DNA from: Desulfobacca acetoxidans
GTDB lineage: Bacteria; Desulfobacterota; Desulfobaccia; Desulfobaccales; 0-14-0-80-60-11
DNA length: 64,000 bases
Direction of reading: 5' to 3'
Assembly: GCA_022736495.1 (NCBI GenBank)
Contig: DZCR01000002.1
Location: forward strand, 23,117-87,116
In this document: positions 9,742-19,103 of the stretch, piece by piece
Numbering within the stretch: position 1 is the first letter of the stretch
Layout: the number at the start of each line of letters is the position of its first letter
Notes under the pieces: generated by a model
Databases searched by the model: none
What the model saw: the letters and a program-made list of their open reading frames with translations, nothing else
Told to the model about the DNA's origin: nothing
Made by a program: the position numbers and the translations under genes

Positions 9742-10812
9742 ATGGTAACCGCGTTAGCGACCATCTTAGTCCTGGGAGTCCTGGTCTTCGTCCACGAATT
9801 GGGCCATTTCCTCGTGGCCAAATTTTTCGGAGTGCGGGTTGACGCCTTTTCCCTGGGCTTCCCGCCTAAATTGCTGCACAAGAAGATCGGGGATACGGAT
9901 TATCGTCTGTCCGTGATTCCGCTGGGGGGCTACGTCAAGTTATTCGGGGAAAATCCCGGCGATGAAGTGCCGCCGGAGTTGGAACCGGTGTCCTTTTCCC
10001 ACCAACCCCTCTGGCATCGTTTCTTGATCGTCTTAGCCGGTCCCGCCTTTAATCTGCTCTTCGCCGCCGTGGCCCTCTTCCTGGTCTTTACTTTTGCCGG
10101 CATCCCCTACCTTACCACAACTGTAGGGGGCGTGAAGGAAGGTTCCCCCGCGGCCCAGGCGGGTCTGGAAAAAGGCGATCAAATCCTGTCGGTGGCGGGG
10201 CAAAAGGTGAGCCGCTGGGAAGAACTGTCGCAGAAAATCCGGGCAATCGGGGAACATCCCCTGACCCTGTCGGTGAAACGGGGCGACCGGGTCTTTCCGG
10301 TGACGCTGACCCCCGAGTCCATGGAAACCACGGATATCTTTGGGGCCAAGGTGTCGGCCGTGATCATCGGCATCAGTGCCGGGGATCAGGTGGCCACGGA
10401 GCACGTCGGTCCCTTCCGGGCCTTGGAGCAGGGCGTGGTGTACACAGGACGCCTGACCTGGCTGACCGTCGAAAGCCTCTATAAGCTCCTGGCCCGGCAA
10501 GTGCCGTTAAAAAGCATCGGCGGCCCCATCCTCATCGCCCAGGTGGCGGGCCAACAGGCGGAGATGGGGGTAGCCTCCCTGGTTCAGTTTATGGCGGGCC
10601 TGAGCGTCAACCTCTTTCTGCTCAACCTCCTGCCCATCCCCGTGTTGGATGGCGGTCACCTGTTTTTCTTCACCCTGGAAGCGATCCGGGGCAAGCCCGT
10701 GGAGGTCAAGCATCGGGAGATGGCCCAGGGGTTGGGCCTGATGTTGATCCTGGCGCTGATGCTGCTGGTTTTTTATCAGGATATCCTGCGCCTGGTCCAG
10801 CCTCAGTATTGA
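9742..10812 (+). CDS. rseP: RIP site-2 zinc metalloprotease RseP
   Basis: About 356 residues. HELGH near the N terminus gives two zinc ligands and the catalytic Glu within the first membrane helix; LPIPVLDGGH near the C terminus gives the third ligand. A single PDZ domain lies at about 120-200 (GSPAAQAGLEKGDQIL). It cleaves membrane anti-sigma factors and signal-peptide remnants. Start is ambiguous: ATG 9742 (13 bases after AGGAG) or TTG 9733 (4 bases after it). tsaB starts just after the stop. Confidence 0.95.
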   Translation: MVTALATILVLGVLVFVHELGHFLVAKFFGVRVDAFSLGFPPKLLHKKIGDTDYRLSVIPLGGYVKLFGENPGDEVPPELEPVSFSHQPLWHRFLIVLAGPAFNLLFAAVALFLVFTFAGIPYLTTTVGGVKEGSPAAQAGLEKGDQILSVAGQKVSRWEELSQKIRAIGEHPLTLSVKRGDRVFPVTLTPESMETTDIFGAKVSAVIIGISAGDQVATEHVGPFRALEQGVVYTGRLTWLTVESLYKLLARQVPLKSIGGPILIAQVAGQQAEMGVASLVQFMAGLSVNLFLLNLLPIPVLDGGHLFFFTLEAIRGKPVEVKHREMAQGLGLMLILALMLLVFYQDILRLVQPQY

Positions 10813-10815
10813 GTC

Positions 10816-11478
10816 ATGCTCATCTTGGCCCTGGATACTGCCACCGAGAAGGGCAGTCTGGCCCTGGTGGCGGAAGACCAGGTGCTGATGGAACATGCCC
10901 TGGAGTCCCACGGCGCCTACCTGACCCGCCTGATGCCCGGAGTGGCGGCGCTCTTTGACAAAACCGGCAAAGAACTAAGGGATCTGGCCGCGGTGGCCGT
11001 AAGCCTCGGTCCCGGCAACTTCACCGGGCTCAGAATCGGCCTGGCCACCGCCAAGACGTTAGCCTGGTCCCTGCAATGTCCCTTGGTGCCGGTGCCCACC
11101 ATGGAGGTGCTGGCGGCCCAGTTTCCCTGTCATCCCCACCCCATCGGGGTGGTCATGGACGCCAAACGCGGGGAAGTCTTCTGGGGGCTTTTTCAGTGCC
11201 CGGAAGACCAGCCCCAGGTGCTGGAAGGGCCGCTGCGTCTGGCGGCGGTTGACCTCCCACCCCGGTTGCCCCGCCCCTTGCTGCTCACCGGTCCCGGGCT
11301 CAAGGTTCACTTCGACGTGCTGACCCCGCAGCTTTCCCCGGAGATTGCCCTGGCCCCACCGGAAATGCGCTCACCCAGAGCCCCCATCCTGGCCTGCCTG
11401 GCCCGCCACCGCCTCAAGCGAGGCCAGGCCGCCAACCCCGCCCAACTGGTTCCCACCTACCTGAGACCCGCGTTGTAA
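10816..11478 (+). CDS. tsaB: tRNA threonylcarbamoyladenosine biosynthesis protein TsaB
   Basis: 220 residues with an ASKHA fold start (LILALDTATEKGSLAL) and the family signature SLGPGNFTGLRIGL. TsaB is the non-catalytic partner that holds TsaD and TsaE for t6A37 modification of ANN-decoding tRNAs. The start is three bases after the rseP stop, so it is probably in the dxr-rseP-tsaB operon. Length is normal. Confidence 0.92.
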   Translation: MLILALDTATEKGSLALVAEDQVLMEHALESHGAYLTRLMPGVAALFDKTGKELRDLAAVAVSLGPGNFTGLRIGLATAKTLAWSLQCPLVPVPTMEVLAAQFPCHPHPIGVVMDAKRGEVFWGLFQCPEDQPQVLEGPLRLAAVDLPPRLPRPLLLTGPGLKVHFDVLTPQLSPEIALAPPEMRSPRAPILACLARHRLKRGQAANPAQLVPTYLRPAL

Positions 11479-11534
11479 AACCTATAGGCCTCATCAAACA
11501 ACGAAAATGGCCTTTTGCTGTCGAAGATTAGTTT

Positions 11535-11789
11535 GATTGCGGCCGGGTCTCCCTGAAGAGTTTCCGGCCCAAGTACACCCCGCCCCCTGAAGGCGGCGGC
11601 GGTCGCAACCCGGAAGTGGATTTTCATGGGGAGAAGCGGCTGAACCAGACGCACGCCTCTACCACCGACCCCGAGGCCCGGCTTTTCCGCAAGGGCAAAG
11701 GCAAAGAGGCCAAGCTCTGTTTCATGGGGCACGTGCTGATGGAGAACCGCCACGGCCTGATGATCTCGCCCCTCCAGGCGATGGTCTGA
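11535..11789 (+). pseudogene. IS5-like transposase remnant
   Basis: Open frame of about 84 codons without a start. It reads FHGEKRLNQTHASTTDPEAR followed by LFRKGKGKEAKLCFMGHVLM and ENRHG, the well-known middle segment of IS5-family DDE transposases. The N-terminal and catalytic C-terminal parts are missing; a stop follows at 11787. The far end runs into an IS701-like fragment on the other strand, so at least two elements have collided here. Confidence 0.8.
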
Positions 11790-12028
11790 TATGCGTTATC
11801 TGGCAAATCCTGAGCTGCTTTTAAAACCTTCACCGGAGTGTGCTGCGGACTGCGACGCGGCAACTTCGGCGGCCGCCCACAGCCCGAATACTCAGGTGGG
11901 GTTAATGGTTCCGTGCCTGGGACCCACACCTTGGTGCTCTTTTGAATACCGAGCCCGTAGGAGAGGTTCAAGCGACGTACACCCCGGCGAAATTCACTGT
12001 CGTTACCGTGGCCCGCATGACACAGTAG
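11770..12028 (-). pseudogene. IS701-like transposase remnant
   Basis: Minus-strand frame reads HAGHGNDSEFRRG, LSYGLGIQKSTKVWVPG, TEPLTPPEYSGCGRPPKL and ends near DNAYQTIAWR. This is the middle of an IS701-type DDE transposase (compare the usual DAGYGND and GRGRPPK blocks). No start, no complete catalytic triad. It abuts the IS5 fragment at the low-coordinate side and the IS630 fragment at the other. Confidence 0.75.
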
Positions 12029-12063
12029 TTTTATCCGGGTAAGAGAGAAAGCCTCTGATCTCC

Positions 12064-12558
12064 TTATTGGTTCTTTTTAAAGGATTCCTGGGCTTGCTTA
12101 TCCGCCTTGGCATGTCGTGGCCGTGGCACCTGCTGCCGAAAGCCCAGTTGCCGCACCAATTCCCAGGTGGCGGTTTTACCCAAAGTGATGCCGAACTCTG
12201 TCTCTATTGCCAAAGCCAGTTTAGCCAAGGTCCAAAAAATGGGTTCTCCTTTACTGTTACGGCTTTCTTCAAGCCACCCGGCCACTTGCTGCCGGTGTTC
12301 TGAACCCAACTTGGGGGGCTTATGCCCTTTGGGTTCATCAGCCAGACCAGCGATGCCTTTGGAGGAAAAACGCTTTATCCATCGCCATAATGTGGTGCGG
12401 TCAGTGCCAAAAACCGAGCCGACCAGACCGATTGGATAGCGGGCACAGCTGATAATGGCCTTCAGTCGAATACAAACTTTACAATTTGGGAAATCCTTTA
12501 AGGCTGCTTCCGCTTTTTCCACTAATGTTGCATCAATCACTGCTTTCGGTCGGCCCAT
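12064..12558 (-). pseudogene. IS630-like transposase, N-terminal helix-turn-helix half
   Basis: 164 residues from ATG 12558, preceded by a strong GGAGGGGGG binding site. The protein starts MGRPKAVIDATLV and holds a helix-turn-helix (FGTDRTTLWRWIKRFSSKGI) followed by the second winged-helix part typical of IS630/Tc1 elements. It stops at FKKNQ just where the DDE nuclease domain should begin. The terminal TTTAAAAAG is a slippery-looking run, but beyond it lies the IS701 fragment, not a DDE domain, so the element is truncated and dead. Confidence 0.8.
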
Positions 12559-12911
12559 GGCAATCCCCCCTCCATTGGACTGGCTTGGAGGGATTATCAA
12601 TGATATTATGTTGCATGTCAATACGAAATTGTATAACCTACCATCCTGGGAGGTGCGCGAAACCAAACCGGAGACGGGGGTGGAGCGCCAGTGCCGGCAA
12701 TCGGCCGCGGAGGCCCTGGCAGAACTGCCTGAGCACGGTGATGTGGGAGCGCACAAGGACTCTGACAAGATTAAAATCACTTGGGGATGCTTCGCCCCCC
12801 TCAGATGGGTTACAATGATCGGAAATTTCAGCAGGTGCTTTTGAAAGCCGAGGGCGGCAATCGCGGCCCGGCCTGAGACCGAGGCTGGCGTCGCCAATAT
12901 TGTAAAAATGC
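12559..12911. other. Intergenic, probable insertion-element debris
   Basis: About 350 bases between the IS630 fragment and the zapB promoter. The plus strand has open frames through 12640-12840 without a start signal or a recognised domain. The part next to 12558 is likely the former left end of the IS630-like element. Nothing else is supported. Confidence 0.4.
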
Positions 12912-12940
12912 TTGACAATTATGCCTCGCAAGAGCACAAT
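12912..12940 (+). promoter_or_regulatory. Probable sigma-70 promoter of zapB
   Basis: TTGACA at 12912-12917, 17-base spacer, CACAAT at 12935-12940 (four of six to TATAAT). The predicted transcription start (about 12947) falls on or next to the zapB ATG at 12949, which has no Shine-Dalgarno sequence in front of it. The better-looking TATAAT at 12942-12947 is 24 bases from TTGACA and is too far to pair with it. Confidence 0.5.
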
Positions 12941-12948
12941 CTATAATC

Positions 12949-13197
12949 ATGGGGGATATTTTGGTCACCGATCTCTTTACTACCCTGGAACAAAAACTGG
13001 AACTGGTTTTAAGCCAAATTACCGGCTTGAAAGAGGCTAACGCAGCTCTTCAGAAGAGCCTGGGCGAAAAAGAACAAGCCCTCAAAGATGCCCAGGCAGA
13101 ACTGGCCAAGATTTCTCAAGAACGGGAGATGGTCCGAGAACGTATCGACAAGATCCTCAACCGGTTAAAAATCATTGATACGGGAGAATCCGCATAG
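12949..13197 (+). CDS. zapB: ZapB-like cell division coiled-coil protein
   Basis: 82 residues, almost entirely coiled coil (LEQKLELVLSQITGLKEAN and following heptads), matching the small ZapB/DUF904 type. It is directly followed by zapA, as expected for a pair that bundles FtsZ filaments at the division site. ATG 12949 has no binding site and is at the predicted transcript start; an in-frame TTG at 12961 after GGGGGAT is an alternative start. Confidence 0.75.
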   Translation: MGDILVTDLFTTLEQKLELVLSQITGLKEANAALQKSLGEKEQALKDAQAELAKISQEREMVRERIDKILNRLKIIDTGESA

Positions 13198-13220
13198 ACC
13201 CTATGCAGGAGGCCACACCC

Positions 13221-13508
13221 GTGACCGTGGAAATATTGGGACGCTCCTTTACCTTGAAGGGGAGCGTGACTCCGGAGAGCCTGCAAGCCGTGGCCCAGGA
13301 GGTGGATGCCCAACTGCGCGAGCTGCAGCGGGCCTTCCCCACCAGGCCCTTGAGTGACCTGGCGATCCTGGCGGCATTGAACCTGGCTTATGAATGCCTG
13401 GAGAGCAAGGAGGATTACCAACAGCTCCACGAGGAAATTGAAAAACGCTCCAGACAGTTAATCCAAATATTGGAGGCAAGTGATTCAGCCTTTCCCCCGG
13501 GTCCTTGA
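13221..13508 (+). CDS. zapA: Cell division protein ZapA
   Basis: About 95 residues. VTVEILGRSFTLKG at the start and LSDLAILAALNLAYECL followed by a C-terminal coiled coil are typical of ZapA, which cross-links FtsZ protofilaments. GTG 13221 is preferred because AGGAGG at 13207-13212 is correctly spaced before it; the longer frame from ATG 13203 would place that site inside the gene. zapB ends a few bases upstream. Confidence 0.88.
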   Translation: MTVEILGRSFTLKGSVTPESLQAVAQEVDAQLRELQRAFPTRPLSDLAILAALNLAYECLESKEDYQQLHEEIEKRSRQLIQILEASDSAFPPGP

Positions 13509-13961
13509 GCGCACCCGGGATAAATTCGGCTTTGAGAGGCGCGACGACCCCGGCTGCACCAGTATGGGGTGAAGAAAAATACGGCAGGAATTATTCCGGG
13601 CGGAGAAAAACGACGTACCGGTCCGAGATATCAATCCAGGCGGAAAACCGGCAACCCATACCCCATCCCGCGGGATAGTATTAATATCTGAAGAGGGTCA
13701 GCGGCGCAACACCCTTGCTGACCAGGTCCATTTCAGGGTGAATTCGCGGCAGCGTTGTCAATAACGAGTTGTTAGCCGGTGGTCCCTCCCCGGCAGTGCC
13801 GTTCATTCTTTTCCGCCCCAGAAGATGCCTCCATGGCCCATCGGGCCAGCACCCGCCGTTCGACCTCTCGATGGTTTTTTAGTTCGGAACCTGCTCTGTC
13901 CCAACCTACGGCCGGGGACTTTTCCATTGCTAGTACAATAATCGTTCTTAAGGGAATTTAC
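13509..13961 (+). other. 450-base non-coding region, structured; possible 6S RNA locus
   Basis: No convincing gene. Local pairing is abundant: GGTCAGC/GCTGACC (about 13697-13725), the 12-base palindrome ATCCCGCGGGAT at 13665-13676, TGGCCC-ATC-GGGCCA at 13834-13848, and a long-range 8-bp stem TCCCCGGC (13787-13794) with GCCGGGGA (13911-13918). In many bacteria 6S RNA (ssrS) lies directly after zapA, so this is where it would be expected. I could not match the conserved 6S bubble by eye, so the identity stays open. Confidence 0.35.
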
Positions 13962-15521
13962 ATGACCATAATACAATTTTTCGTAGAGGTTATCCTTTTG
14001 GGCCTCGGCTTTTTGGGCGGTTTTTTCTATCGCAAGTATGTGATAGACAGCCACCAGAAGTCCTTGGAAGCTCTGGGGAAAAAGATTCTGGATGAGGCCC
14101 GCAAGGAAGCCGACAGCCTCAAGAAGGAGGCCAAGCTCCAAGCCAAAGATCAACTCCTCCAAATGAAGATGGACTTCGAAAAGGAGACCCAGGAACGTCG
14201 CCACGAGCTCAACCAACTGGAACGCCGTCTCCTCCAGAAAGAGGAACATCTGGAAAAGAAAGCCTCGCTGGTGGATGAACGGGACACCGAGCTGATCAAG
14301 AAGCACAAAGTGGTGGCCCGGCAGGAAGAGGAACTCAAGGCCCAGACCGAGCACTGCCAGCACCTCATTGAGGAGCAGAACGCTCGCCTGGAGCAACTGG
14401 CCGGAATGAGCGCCGCCGAAGCCAAGGACCATCTCCTCAAGTCCTTGGAGCGTGAAATCCGGGTAGATGCCGCCCACATGGTGAAGCGCATCGAAACCGA
14501 AGCCCGGGAGCACGCCGACCGCAAGGCCAAAGAGATCATCGGGCTGGCCATCAAACGCTATGCCTCGGACTATGTGGCCGAACAGACCGTGTCGGTAGTG
14601 GCCCTGCCTAATGAAGAGATGAAAGGGCGCATCATCGGCCGGGAAGGCCGCAACATCCGGGCCCTGGAAGCCGCCACCGGCGTGGATATCATCATTGACG
14701 ACACCCCGGAAGCCGTCATCTTGAGCGCCTTCAATCCGGTGCGCCGGGAGATAGCCCGGCGAAGTCTGGACCGCCTCATCTCCGACGGCCGGATCCATCC
14801 CGGACGCATCGAAGAGATTGTGGAAAAGGTCACCCAGGAACTGGAAGTCAATATCCGGGAGGCGGGCGAAGAGGCCGCTTTTGACGCCGGGGTCCACGGC
14901 CTCCACCCCGAACTGGTCAAACTCCTGGGCAAGCTGAAGTTCCGCACCAGCTACGCCCAAAACGTCTTGCAACACTCGGTGGAGGTTTGCTACCTCTGCG
15001 GGATCATGGCCGCGGAACTGGGACTCAACGTCAAGCACGCCAAGCGGGCCGGTTTGCTCCACGACATCGGCAAAGCCGTGGACCAGGAGGCCGAAGGCGT
15101 CCATGCCCTCATCGGGGCCGATCTGGCCAAACGCCACGGCGAATCCCCCAAAGTGGTCCATGCCATCGCGGCGCACCATGAAGACGTCCCTCCCGAAAAC
15201 ATCCTGGCCGTGCTGGTTCAGGCCGCCGACACCCTTTCGGGGGCCCGGCCCGGCGCCCGGCGGGAGATGCTGGAAACCTACGTCAAGCGCCTGGAAGACC
15301 TGGAACGGGTGGCCCTGTCCTTCGGTGGCATCAGCAAGTCATACGCCATTCAGGCGGGGCGGGAAATCCGCCTCATCGTGGAAAGTGAGAAGGTCAACGA
15401 CGAGGAGGCGATCCTCCTCAGCCGCGAGGTGGCCAAGAAGATCGAGCAGGACCTCACTTACCCCGGCCAGATCAAGGTCACCGTTATCCGGGAAACCCGG
15501 TCGGTGGAATATGCCCGCTAA
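13962..15521 (+). CDS. rny: Ribonuclease Y
   Basis: 519 residues. N-terminal membrane helix (about 3-22), long charged coiled coil (about 25-185), KH RNA-binding domain ([15 protein letters not shown], about 210-270) and HD domain ([13 protein letters not shown]) with the metal His-Asp pair. This membrane-bound endonuclease starts bulk mRNA decay in bacteria lacking RNase E-led turnover. The upstream in-frame extension to 13779 is non-coding: the ATG at 13962 begins the hydrophobic anchor and is preceded by AAGGGAA. Confidence 0.96.
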   Translation: MTIIQFFVEVILLGLGFLGGFFYRKYVIDSHQKSLEALGKKILDEARKEADSLKKEAKLQAKDQLLQMKMDFEKETQERRHELNQLERRLLQKEEHLEKKASLVDERDTELIKKHKVVARQEEELKAQTEHCQHLIEEQNARLEQLAGMSAAEAKDHLLKSLEREIRVDAAHMVKRIETEAREHADRKAKEIIGLAIKRYASDYVAEQTVSVVALPNEEMKGRIIGREGRNIRALEAATGVDIIIDDTPEAVILSAFNPVRREIARRSLDRLISDGRIHPGRIEEIVEKVTQELEVNIREAGEEAAFDAGVHGLHPELVKLLGKLKFRTSYAQNVLQHSVEVCYLCGIMAAELGLNVKHAKRAGLLHDIGKAVDQEAEGVHALIGADLAKRHGESPKVVHAIAAHHEDVPPENILAVLVQAADTLSGARPGARREMLETYVKRLEDLERVALSFGGISKSYAIQAGREIRLIVESEKVNDEEAILLSREVAKKIEQDLTYPGQIKVTVIRETRSVEYAR

Positions 15522-15535
15522 GGTTCTGTGATTTC

Positions 15536-16321
15536 ATGAATATCTTGTTCATCGGCGACATCGTGGGGGCTCCGGGACGGCGGGTGATAACCGAACTGTT
15601 GCCTCGGGCCGTGGATCATTATTGCATCGACCTGGTGGTGGCCAACGGCGAAAACGCCTCCGGCGGGATCGGCATCACCCCTCAGGTGGCCGACCAGTTC
15701 CTGAACCAGGGCGTGGACCTCCTCACCAGCGGCAACCATATTTGGAAACACAAGGAGATCCTCCCCTACTTGCACGACACCGACCGCTTGCTGCGGCCGG
15801 CCAATTACCCTCCGGAGACCCCGGGGCGCGGGCTCGCCATGGTGGAGACCGCCGCGGGTGAGTCCGCGGCCATCGTCAACCTGGAAGGCCGGGTCTTCAT
15901 GAATTCCCTGGAGTGTCCCTTCCGCACCGCGGACCAGCTCCTGCAGACCCTGCCCCCGGAAGTGAAGGTCATCCTGGTGGACATGCACGCCGAGGCCACC
16001 AGTGAAAAGCAGGCCCTGGGATGGTATCTGGACGGCCGGGTAAGTGCGGTGGTGGGTACCCATACCCACGTCCAGACTGCGGATGAGCGCATCCTGCCGG
16101 GGGGCACCGGCTATATCAGCGACGCGGGCATGACCGGCCCGATTGATTCGGTTATCGGCATGAATAGGGAAATCATCCAGGCGCGCTTTCTGACCCAACG
16201 CCCCCATCCCTTCAAAGTGGCCACCCAGAACCTCCAACTCCAGGGCGTGGCGCTGAAAATTGACGCCAACGGCCGCTGCCAGGAAATCAAACGGGTGATG
16301 ATGCCTCTAAAATCGGCCTGA
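15536..16321 (+). CDS. ymdB: YmdB-family metallophosphoesterase
   Basis: 261 residues. NILFIGDIVGAPGRR, VVANGENASGG, TSGNHIW and the late GTHTHVQTAD block give the two-metal phosphoesterase site (Asp, Glu, Asn, His). B. subtilis YmdB is a 2',3'-cyclic-nucleotide phosphodiesterase that affects biofilm genes. It lies 14 bases after rny, a conserved neighbourhood that links it to RNA turnover. Confidence 0.94.
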   Translation: MNILFIGDIVGAPGRRVITELLPRAVDHYCIDLVVANGENASGGIGITPQVADQFLNQGVDLLTSGNHIWKHKEILPYLHDTDRLLRPANYPPETPGRGLAMVETAAGESAAIVNLEGRVFMNSLECPFRTADQLLQTLPPEVKVILVDMHAEATSEKQALGWYLDGRVSAVVGTHTHVQTADERILPGGTGYISDAGMTGPIDSVIGMNREIIQARFLTQRPHPFKVATQNLQLQGVALKIDANGRCQEIKRVMMPLKSA

Positions 16322-16334
16322 AATCTTCATCCAG

Positions 16335-16372
16335 ACCCGACATCTATAGAATTAGCGGGTGTCTTTTTTCTT
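16335..16372 (+). terminator. Possible rho-independent terminator after ymdB
   Basis: ACCCG at 16335-16339 can pair with CGGGT at 16356-16360, followed by GTCTTTTTTCTT. The stem is only five base pairs with a 16-base loop, so the call rests mainly on the T-run and on the position 14 bases after the stop. Confidence 0.4.
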
Positions 16373-16470
16373 AATTTCATTCCGGGACTCCCGGGACTAG
16401 TCATCCACTTCTGACGATTTTCCATTGATAAACGGCAGGCTCTGGTTTAAATATGAGAGGTAGCCTTCCT

Positions 16471-16550
16471 TGATGATTTCGTAAAAAGTCTATAATCCCT
16501 TTCCCCTTGATAGCCAGGGGAGGGGAACATGAGTTTTTATGAGTTCATCA
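16471..16550. repeat. REP-like dispersed element, copy 2
   Basis: 80 bases opening TGATGATTTCGTAAAAAGTC and closing TTTTTATGAGTTCATCA; the two ends are inverted repeats of each other. The core CCCC...AGGGGAGGGG forms a hairpin. Nearly identical ends to the copy at 6205-6278. It lies just before sucC. Confidence 0.75.
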
Positions 16551-16580
16551 TTCTAGAAATTTTCGCAAAAAGGATATCCC

Positions 16581-17741
16581 ATGAAGATTCACGAATACCA
16601 GGCCAAGGATTTGCTCAAGAAGTTCAACGTGCCGGTGCCCCAGGGCGACGTGGCCGCTACCTCCCAAGAAGCCCGGCGGGTGGCGGAAGGACTGGCGGCA
16701 GGCCCCTTTGTGGTCAAGGCCCAGATTCACGCCGGGGGCCGGGGCAAGGGCGGCGGCATCAAGGTCGCCGCCACTTTGGATGAGGTGGAGCAGGCAGCCG
16801 GCCAGATCCTGGGCATGACCCTGGTCACTCCTCAGACCGGCCCCGAAGGCAAGGTGGTCAACAAAGTTCTGGTAGAGCAGGCCCAGGACATCGCCCAGGA
16901 GCTCTACCTGGGTCTGGTGGTGGACCGGGCCTCGGGCCGGCCGGTGATCATGATGAGCGCCGAGGGCGGCATGGAGATCGAGGAAGTGGCGGCCCGCACC
17001 CCGGAACTGATCTTCAAAGAGGCCGTGGACCCGGCCGCGGGCTTCTTTCCCTACCAGGCCCGCAACCTGGCTTTCGGTATCGGACTCAATCCCACCCTTA
17101 TCCGCCCGGCTACCAGTTTCATTGAGAATCTCTATCGCATGTTCATCTCTTTAGATTGCTCGCTGGCCGAGATCAATCCCCTGGTGGTCACCAAGGACGG
17201 AGCCATGCTGGCCCTGGACGCCAAGATCAATCTGGACGATAACGCCATGTTCCGCCACCACGACCTGGCGGCCCTGGAAGACCCCGACGAAATGGACCCC
17301 CTGGAGCACGAGGCCCGGAAACATCACCTCAACTACATCCGCCTTACCGGTAATGTTGGAGCCATGGTGAACGGCGCCGGCCTGGCCATGGCCACCATGG
17401 ACCTGATCAAGGCCGCCGGGGCTGAACCCGCCAACTTCCTGGACGTGGGCGGCGGGGCCTCCGCCGAAATGGTGGCCAACGGCTTCCGCATCATCCTGGG
17501 CGACCCCAACGTCAAAGGCGTGCTCATCAACATCTTCGGCGGCATCCTGCGTTGCGACGTCCTGGCTAACGGCGTGGTGGAGGCAGTCAAGCAGGTGCAG
17601 GTCAAGGTGCCCATCATCGTGCGCCTGGAAGGCACCAACGTAGAAACGGGGCGGGAGATCCTGGACAAATCCGGCCTCACCTTCACGGTAGCCACCGACA
17701 TGCTGGATGCCGCAAAGAAAGTGGCGGCGCTGGTGAGCTGA
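16581..17741 (+). CDS. sucC: Succinyl-CoA ligase [ADP-forming], beta subunit
   Basis: 386 residues with an N-terminal ATP-grasp fold ([31 protein letters not shown]) and C-terminal ligase domain ([30 protein letters not shown]). With SucD it interconverts succinyl-CoA and succinate with nucleotide phosphorylation. AAGGA sits seven bases before ATG. Unusually, sucD is 2.1 kb downstream, separated by three genes on the same strand. Confidence 0.97.
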   Translation: MKIHEYQAKDLLKKFNVPVPQGDVAATSQEARRVAEGLAAGPFVVKAQIHAGGRGKGGGIKVAATLDEVEQAAGQILGMTLVTPQTGPEGKVVNKVLVEQAQDIAQELYLGLVVDRASGRPVIMMSAEGGMEIEEVAARTPELIFKEAVDPAAGFFPYQARNLAFGIGLNPTLIRPATSFIENLYRMFISLDCSLAEINPLVVTKDGAMLALDAKINLDDNAMFRHHDLAALEDPDEMDPLEHEARKHHLNYIRLTGNVGAMVNGAGLAMATMDLIKAAGAEPANFLDVGGGASAEMVANGFRIILGDPNVKGVLINIFGGILRCDVLANGVVEAVKQVQVKVPIIVRLEGTNVETGREILDKSGLTFTVATDMLDAAKKVAALVS

Positions 17742-17843
17742 GCTTCTGGGGAGAGAGAAACGACAGTTATGCTTCATGTCTCCACCCCTCAGCTGCCCTG
17801 GAAAAATTGACTCAGAGCTCAAGAGAAGTTACTCTCCTTCCCC

Positions 17844-17871
17844 CTCCCCCTTGAGGGACCCTTGAGGGGAG
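17844..17871. repeat. C/G-rich hairpin after sucC
   Basis: CTCCCC at 17844-17849 pairs with GGGGAG at 17866-17871 around TTGAG-containing loop sequence, inside a longer CCTTCCCC...GAGGGTTGGGG stretch. This is the form of a common dispersed intergenic hairpin. It may also slow transcription between sucC and the following gene; there is no T-run. Confidence 0.4.
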
Positions 17872-17906
17872 AGGGTTGGGGACCTATCTGAAGCGGAGCA
17901 TACACT

Positions 17907-18338
17907 ATGACCAGACCACACCGGCTCCTCGTGGGCCTCAGTCTTCTCAGCCTGGTGCTGGCCGCCTCGTCCAGTGGACAGGAAGGCCTGGACAAGGGCA
18001 CCGGCCCCAGCGGGTTATATAATCCCGACACTGTGGTCATCATCTCCGGAATAGTCATTGCCAAAACCCAGCCATCGGCCAAGGGGTTGCCTCAGCTGGT
18101 GTATCTGACCCTGAAGACCGAGACGGGCAAAATCACCGTCTTTCTGGGCCCTGACCTGTACGTCGAAAAGTTGCCGGTCCAGATAAAAATCTTGGACAAG
18201 ATCCAGGTGACCGGCTCCAAGATCGCCTGGGAAGGCAAGCCGGTAATCCTGGCCGCGGAAATCAAAAGGGGGGATCAGATCCTGCAGTTGCGGCACCCCA
18301 ATGGCGTGCCGGTGTGGAGCGGTCCCCAGCGTTTATAA
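17907..18338 (+). CDS. Secreted OB-like protein, paralogue of the protein at 19104
   Basis: 143 residues with a cleavable signal peptide (about 1-24). The mature part shares a pattern with the product at 19104-19565: YNP...V, G.V, T..GK..VFLGP..YV, D.IQVTG, VI.A.E..RGDQIL.LR and G.P.W. The beta-rich spacing looks like a small OB-type barrel, but I cannot name the family. It starts the three-gene block between sucC and sucD and is probably periplasmic. Confidence 0.7.
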   Translation: MTRPHRLLVGLSLLSLVLAASSSGQEGLDKGTGPSGLYNPDTVVIISGIVIAKTQPSAKGLPQLVYLTLKTETGKITVFLGPDLYVEKLPVQIKILDKIQVTGSKIAWEGKPVILAAEIKRGDQILQLRHPNGVPVWSGPQRL

Positions 18339-18523
18339 AACCTACGCTGGTATTTTTGAGCATATAATTATGCACGAGTGATAATTTTTGCGTCATTTCC
18401 CTCTTCCCAAAGGGGGGCCAGGGATGTAACATGGTAACAGTAATAATCTCACCCTGTTAGCCCAAGGGAATCCCCGCACCGCCCCCTGTCTCGATGCCCG
18501 CCATTCCCTGAAGAGGTGCAATT

Positions 18524-19015
18524 ATGGATAAGCCTAAGTTCAACTTCATCATTGATGCCTTGATGTTCTTGTGTATCATGGCTCTGGCTGGTCTGGGCTT
18601 TTTGATGAAATACGTCCTGATCTCCGGCCGGGCATCCTGGGCCAAGTACGGCCGCAACCTGGCATTCTCCTGGTTGGGTTGGGACCGGCATGATTGGGGC
18701 GACTTGCACCTGTACCTGGCCTTCGCCTTTTTATTTTTGCTGGTCTTACACGTAATCCTGCATTGGCACCAGATTCTGGCCTATTTCAAGCACTTGATCC
18801 CCAGTTCCGGCCTGCGCCTTAAGATCGCGGTTATCTTTCTGGTTCTCAGTCTTTTGCTGATTTACTTTCCCTTCCTGATCACCCCGCATATGGAGGAACA
18901 GGGAAGGGGACGGGGCGGCGGGCCTCGTTCCCAGGTGGGCGGCTCGGAAGGTTGGCAGGCGGCGACTCCTCATCCTGGACCATCGGGCATGGGCAGCCAA
19001 GGGATCAGCAACTGA
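18524..19015 (+). CDS. DUF4405-like membrane protein, possible b-type heme site
   Basis: 163 residues with three hydrophobic helices. The middle region HDWGDLHLYLAFAF followed by LHVILHWHQI places several His on facing helices, as in cytochrome b561-like/DUF4405 proteins that bind heme in the membrane. The last 40 residues are Gly/Ser-rich and polar, outside the membrane. GAAGAGGTG precedes ATG. It is flanked by two paralogous secreted proteins, which suggests the three act together at the membrane. Confidence 0.72.
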   Translation: MDKPKFNFIIDALMFLCIMALAGLGFLMKYVLISGRASWAKYGRNLAFSWLGWDRHDWGDLHLYLAFAFLFLLVLHVILHWHQILAYFKHLIPSSGLRLKIAVIFLVLSLLLIYFPFLITPHMEEQGRGRGGGPRSQVGGSEGWQAATPHPGPSGMGSQGISN

Positions 19016-19103
19016 TCGCACCGAAGTAACATTTTTCCTCTCCCCACGGTCTTATAAGAAAGCCCCAAGAGGGGTTAATCATGGAGAGAGGTGTGAAGCA
19101 ACG

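Noticed and set aside
12942..12947. Perfect TATAAT before zapB
   Set aside because: 24 bases from TTGACA, too far for sigma-70 and ending two bases before the ATG.
13803..15179. 458-codon antisense frame over rny
   Set aside because: Mirror of a clear RNase Y gene with KH and HD domains; a shadow frame of high-GC codon use.
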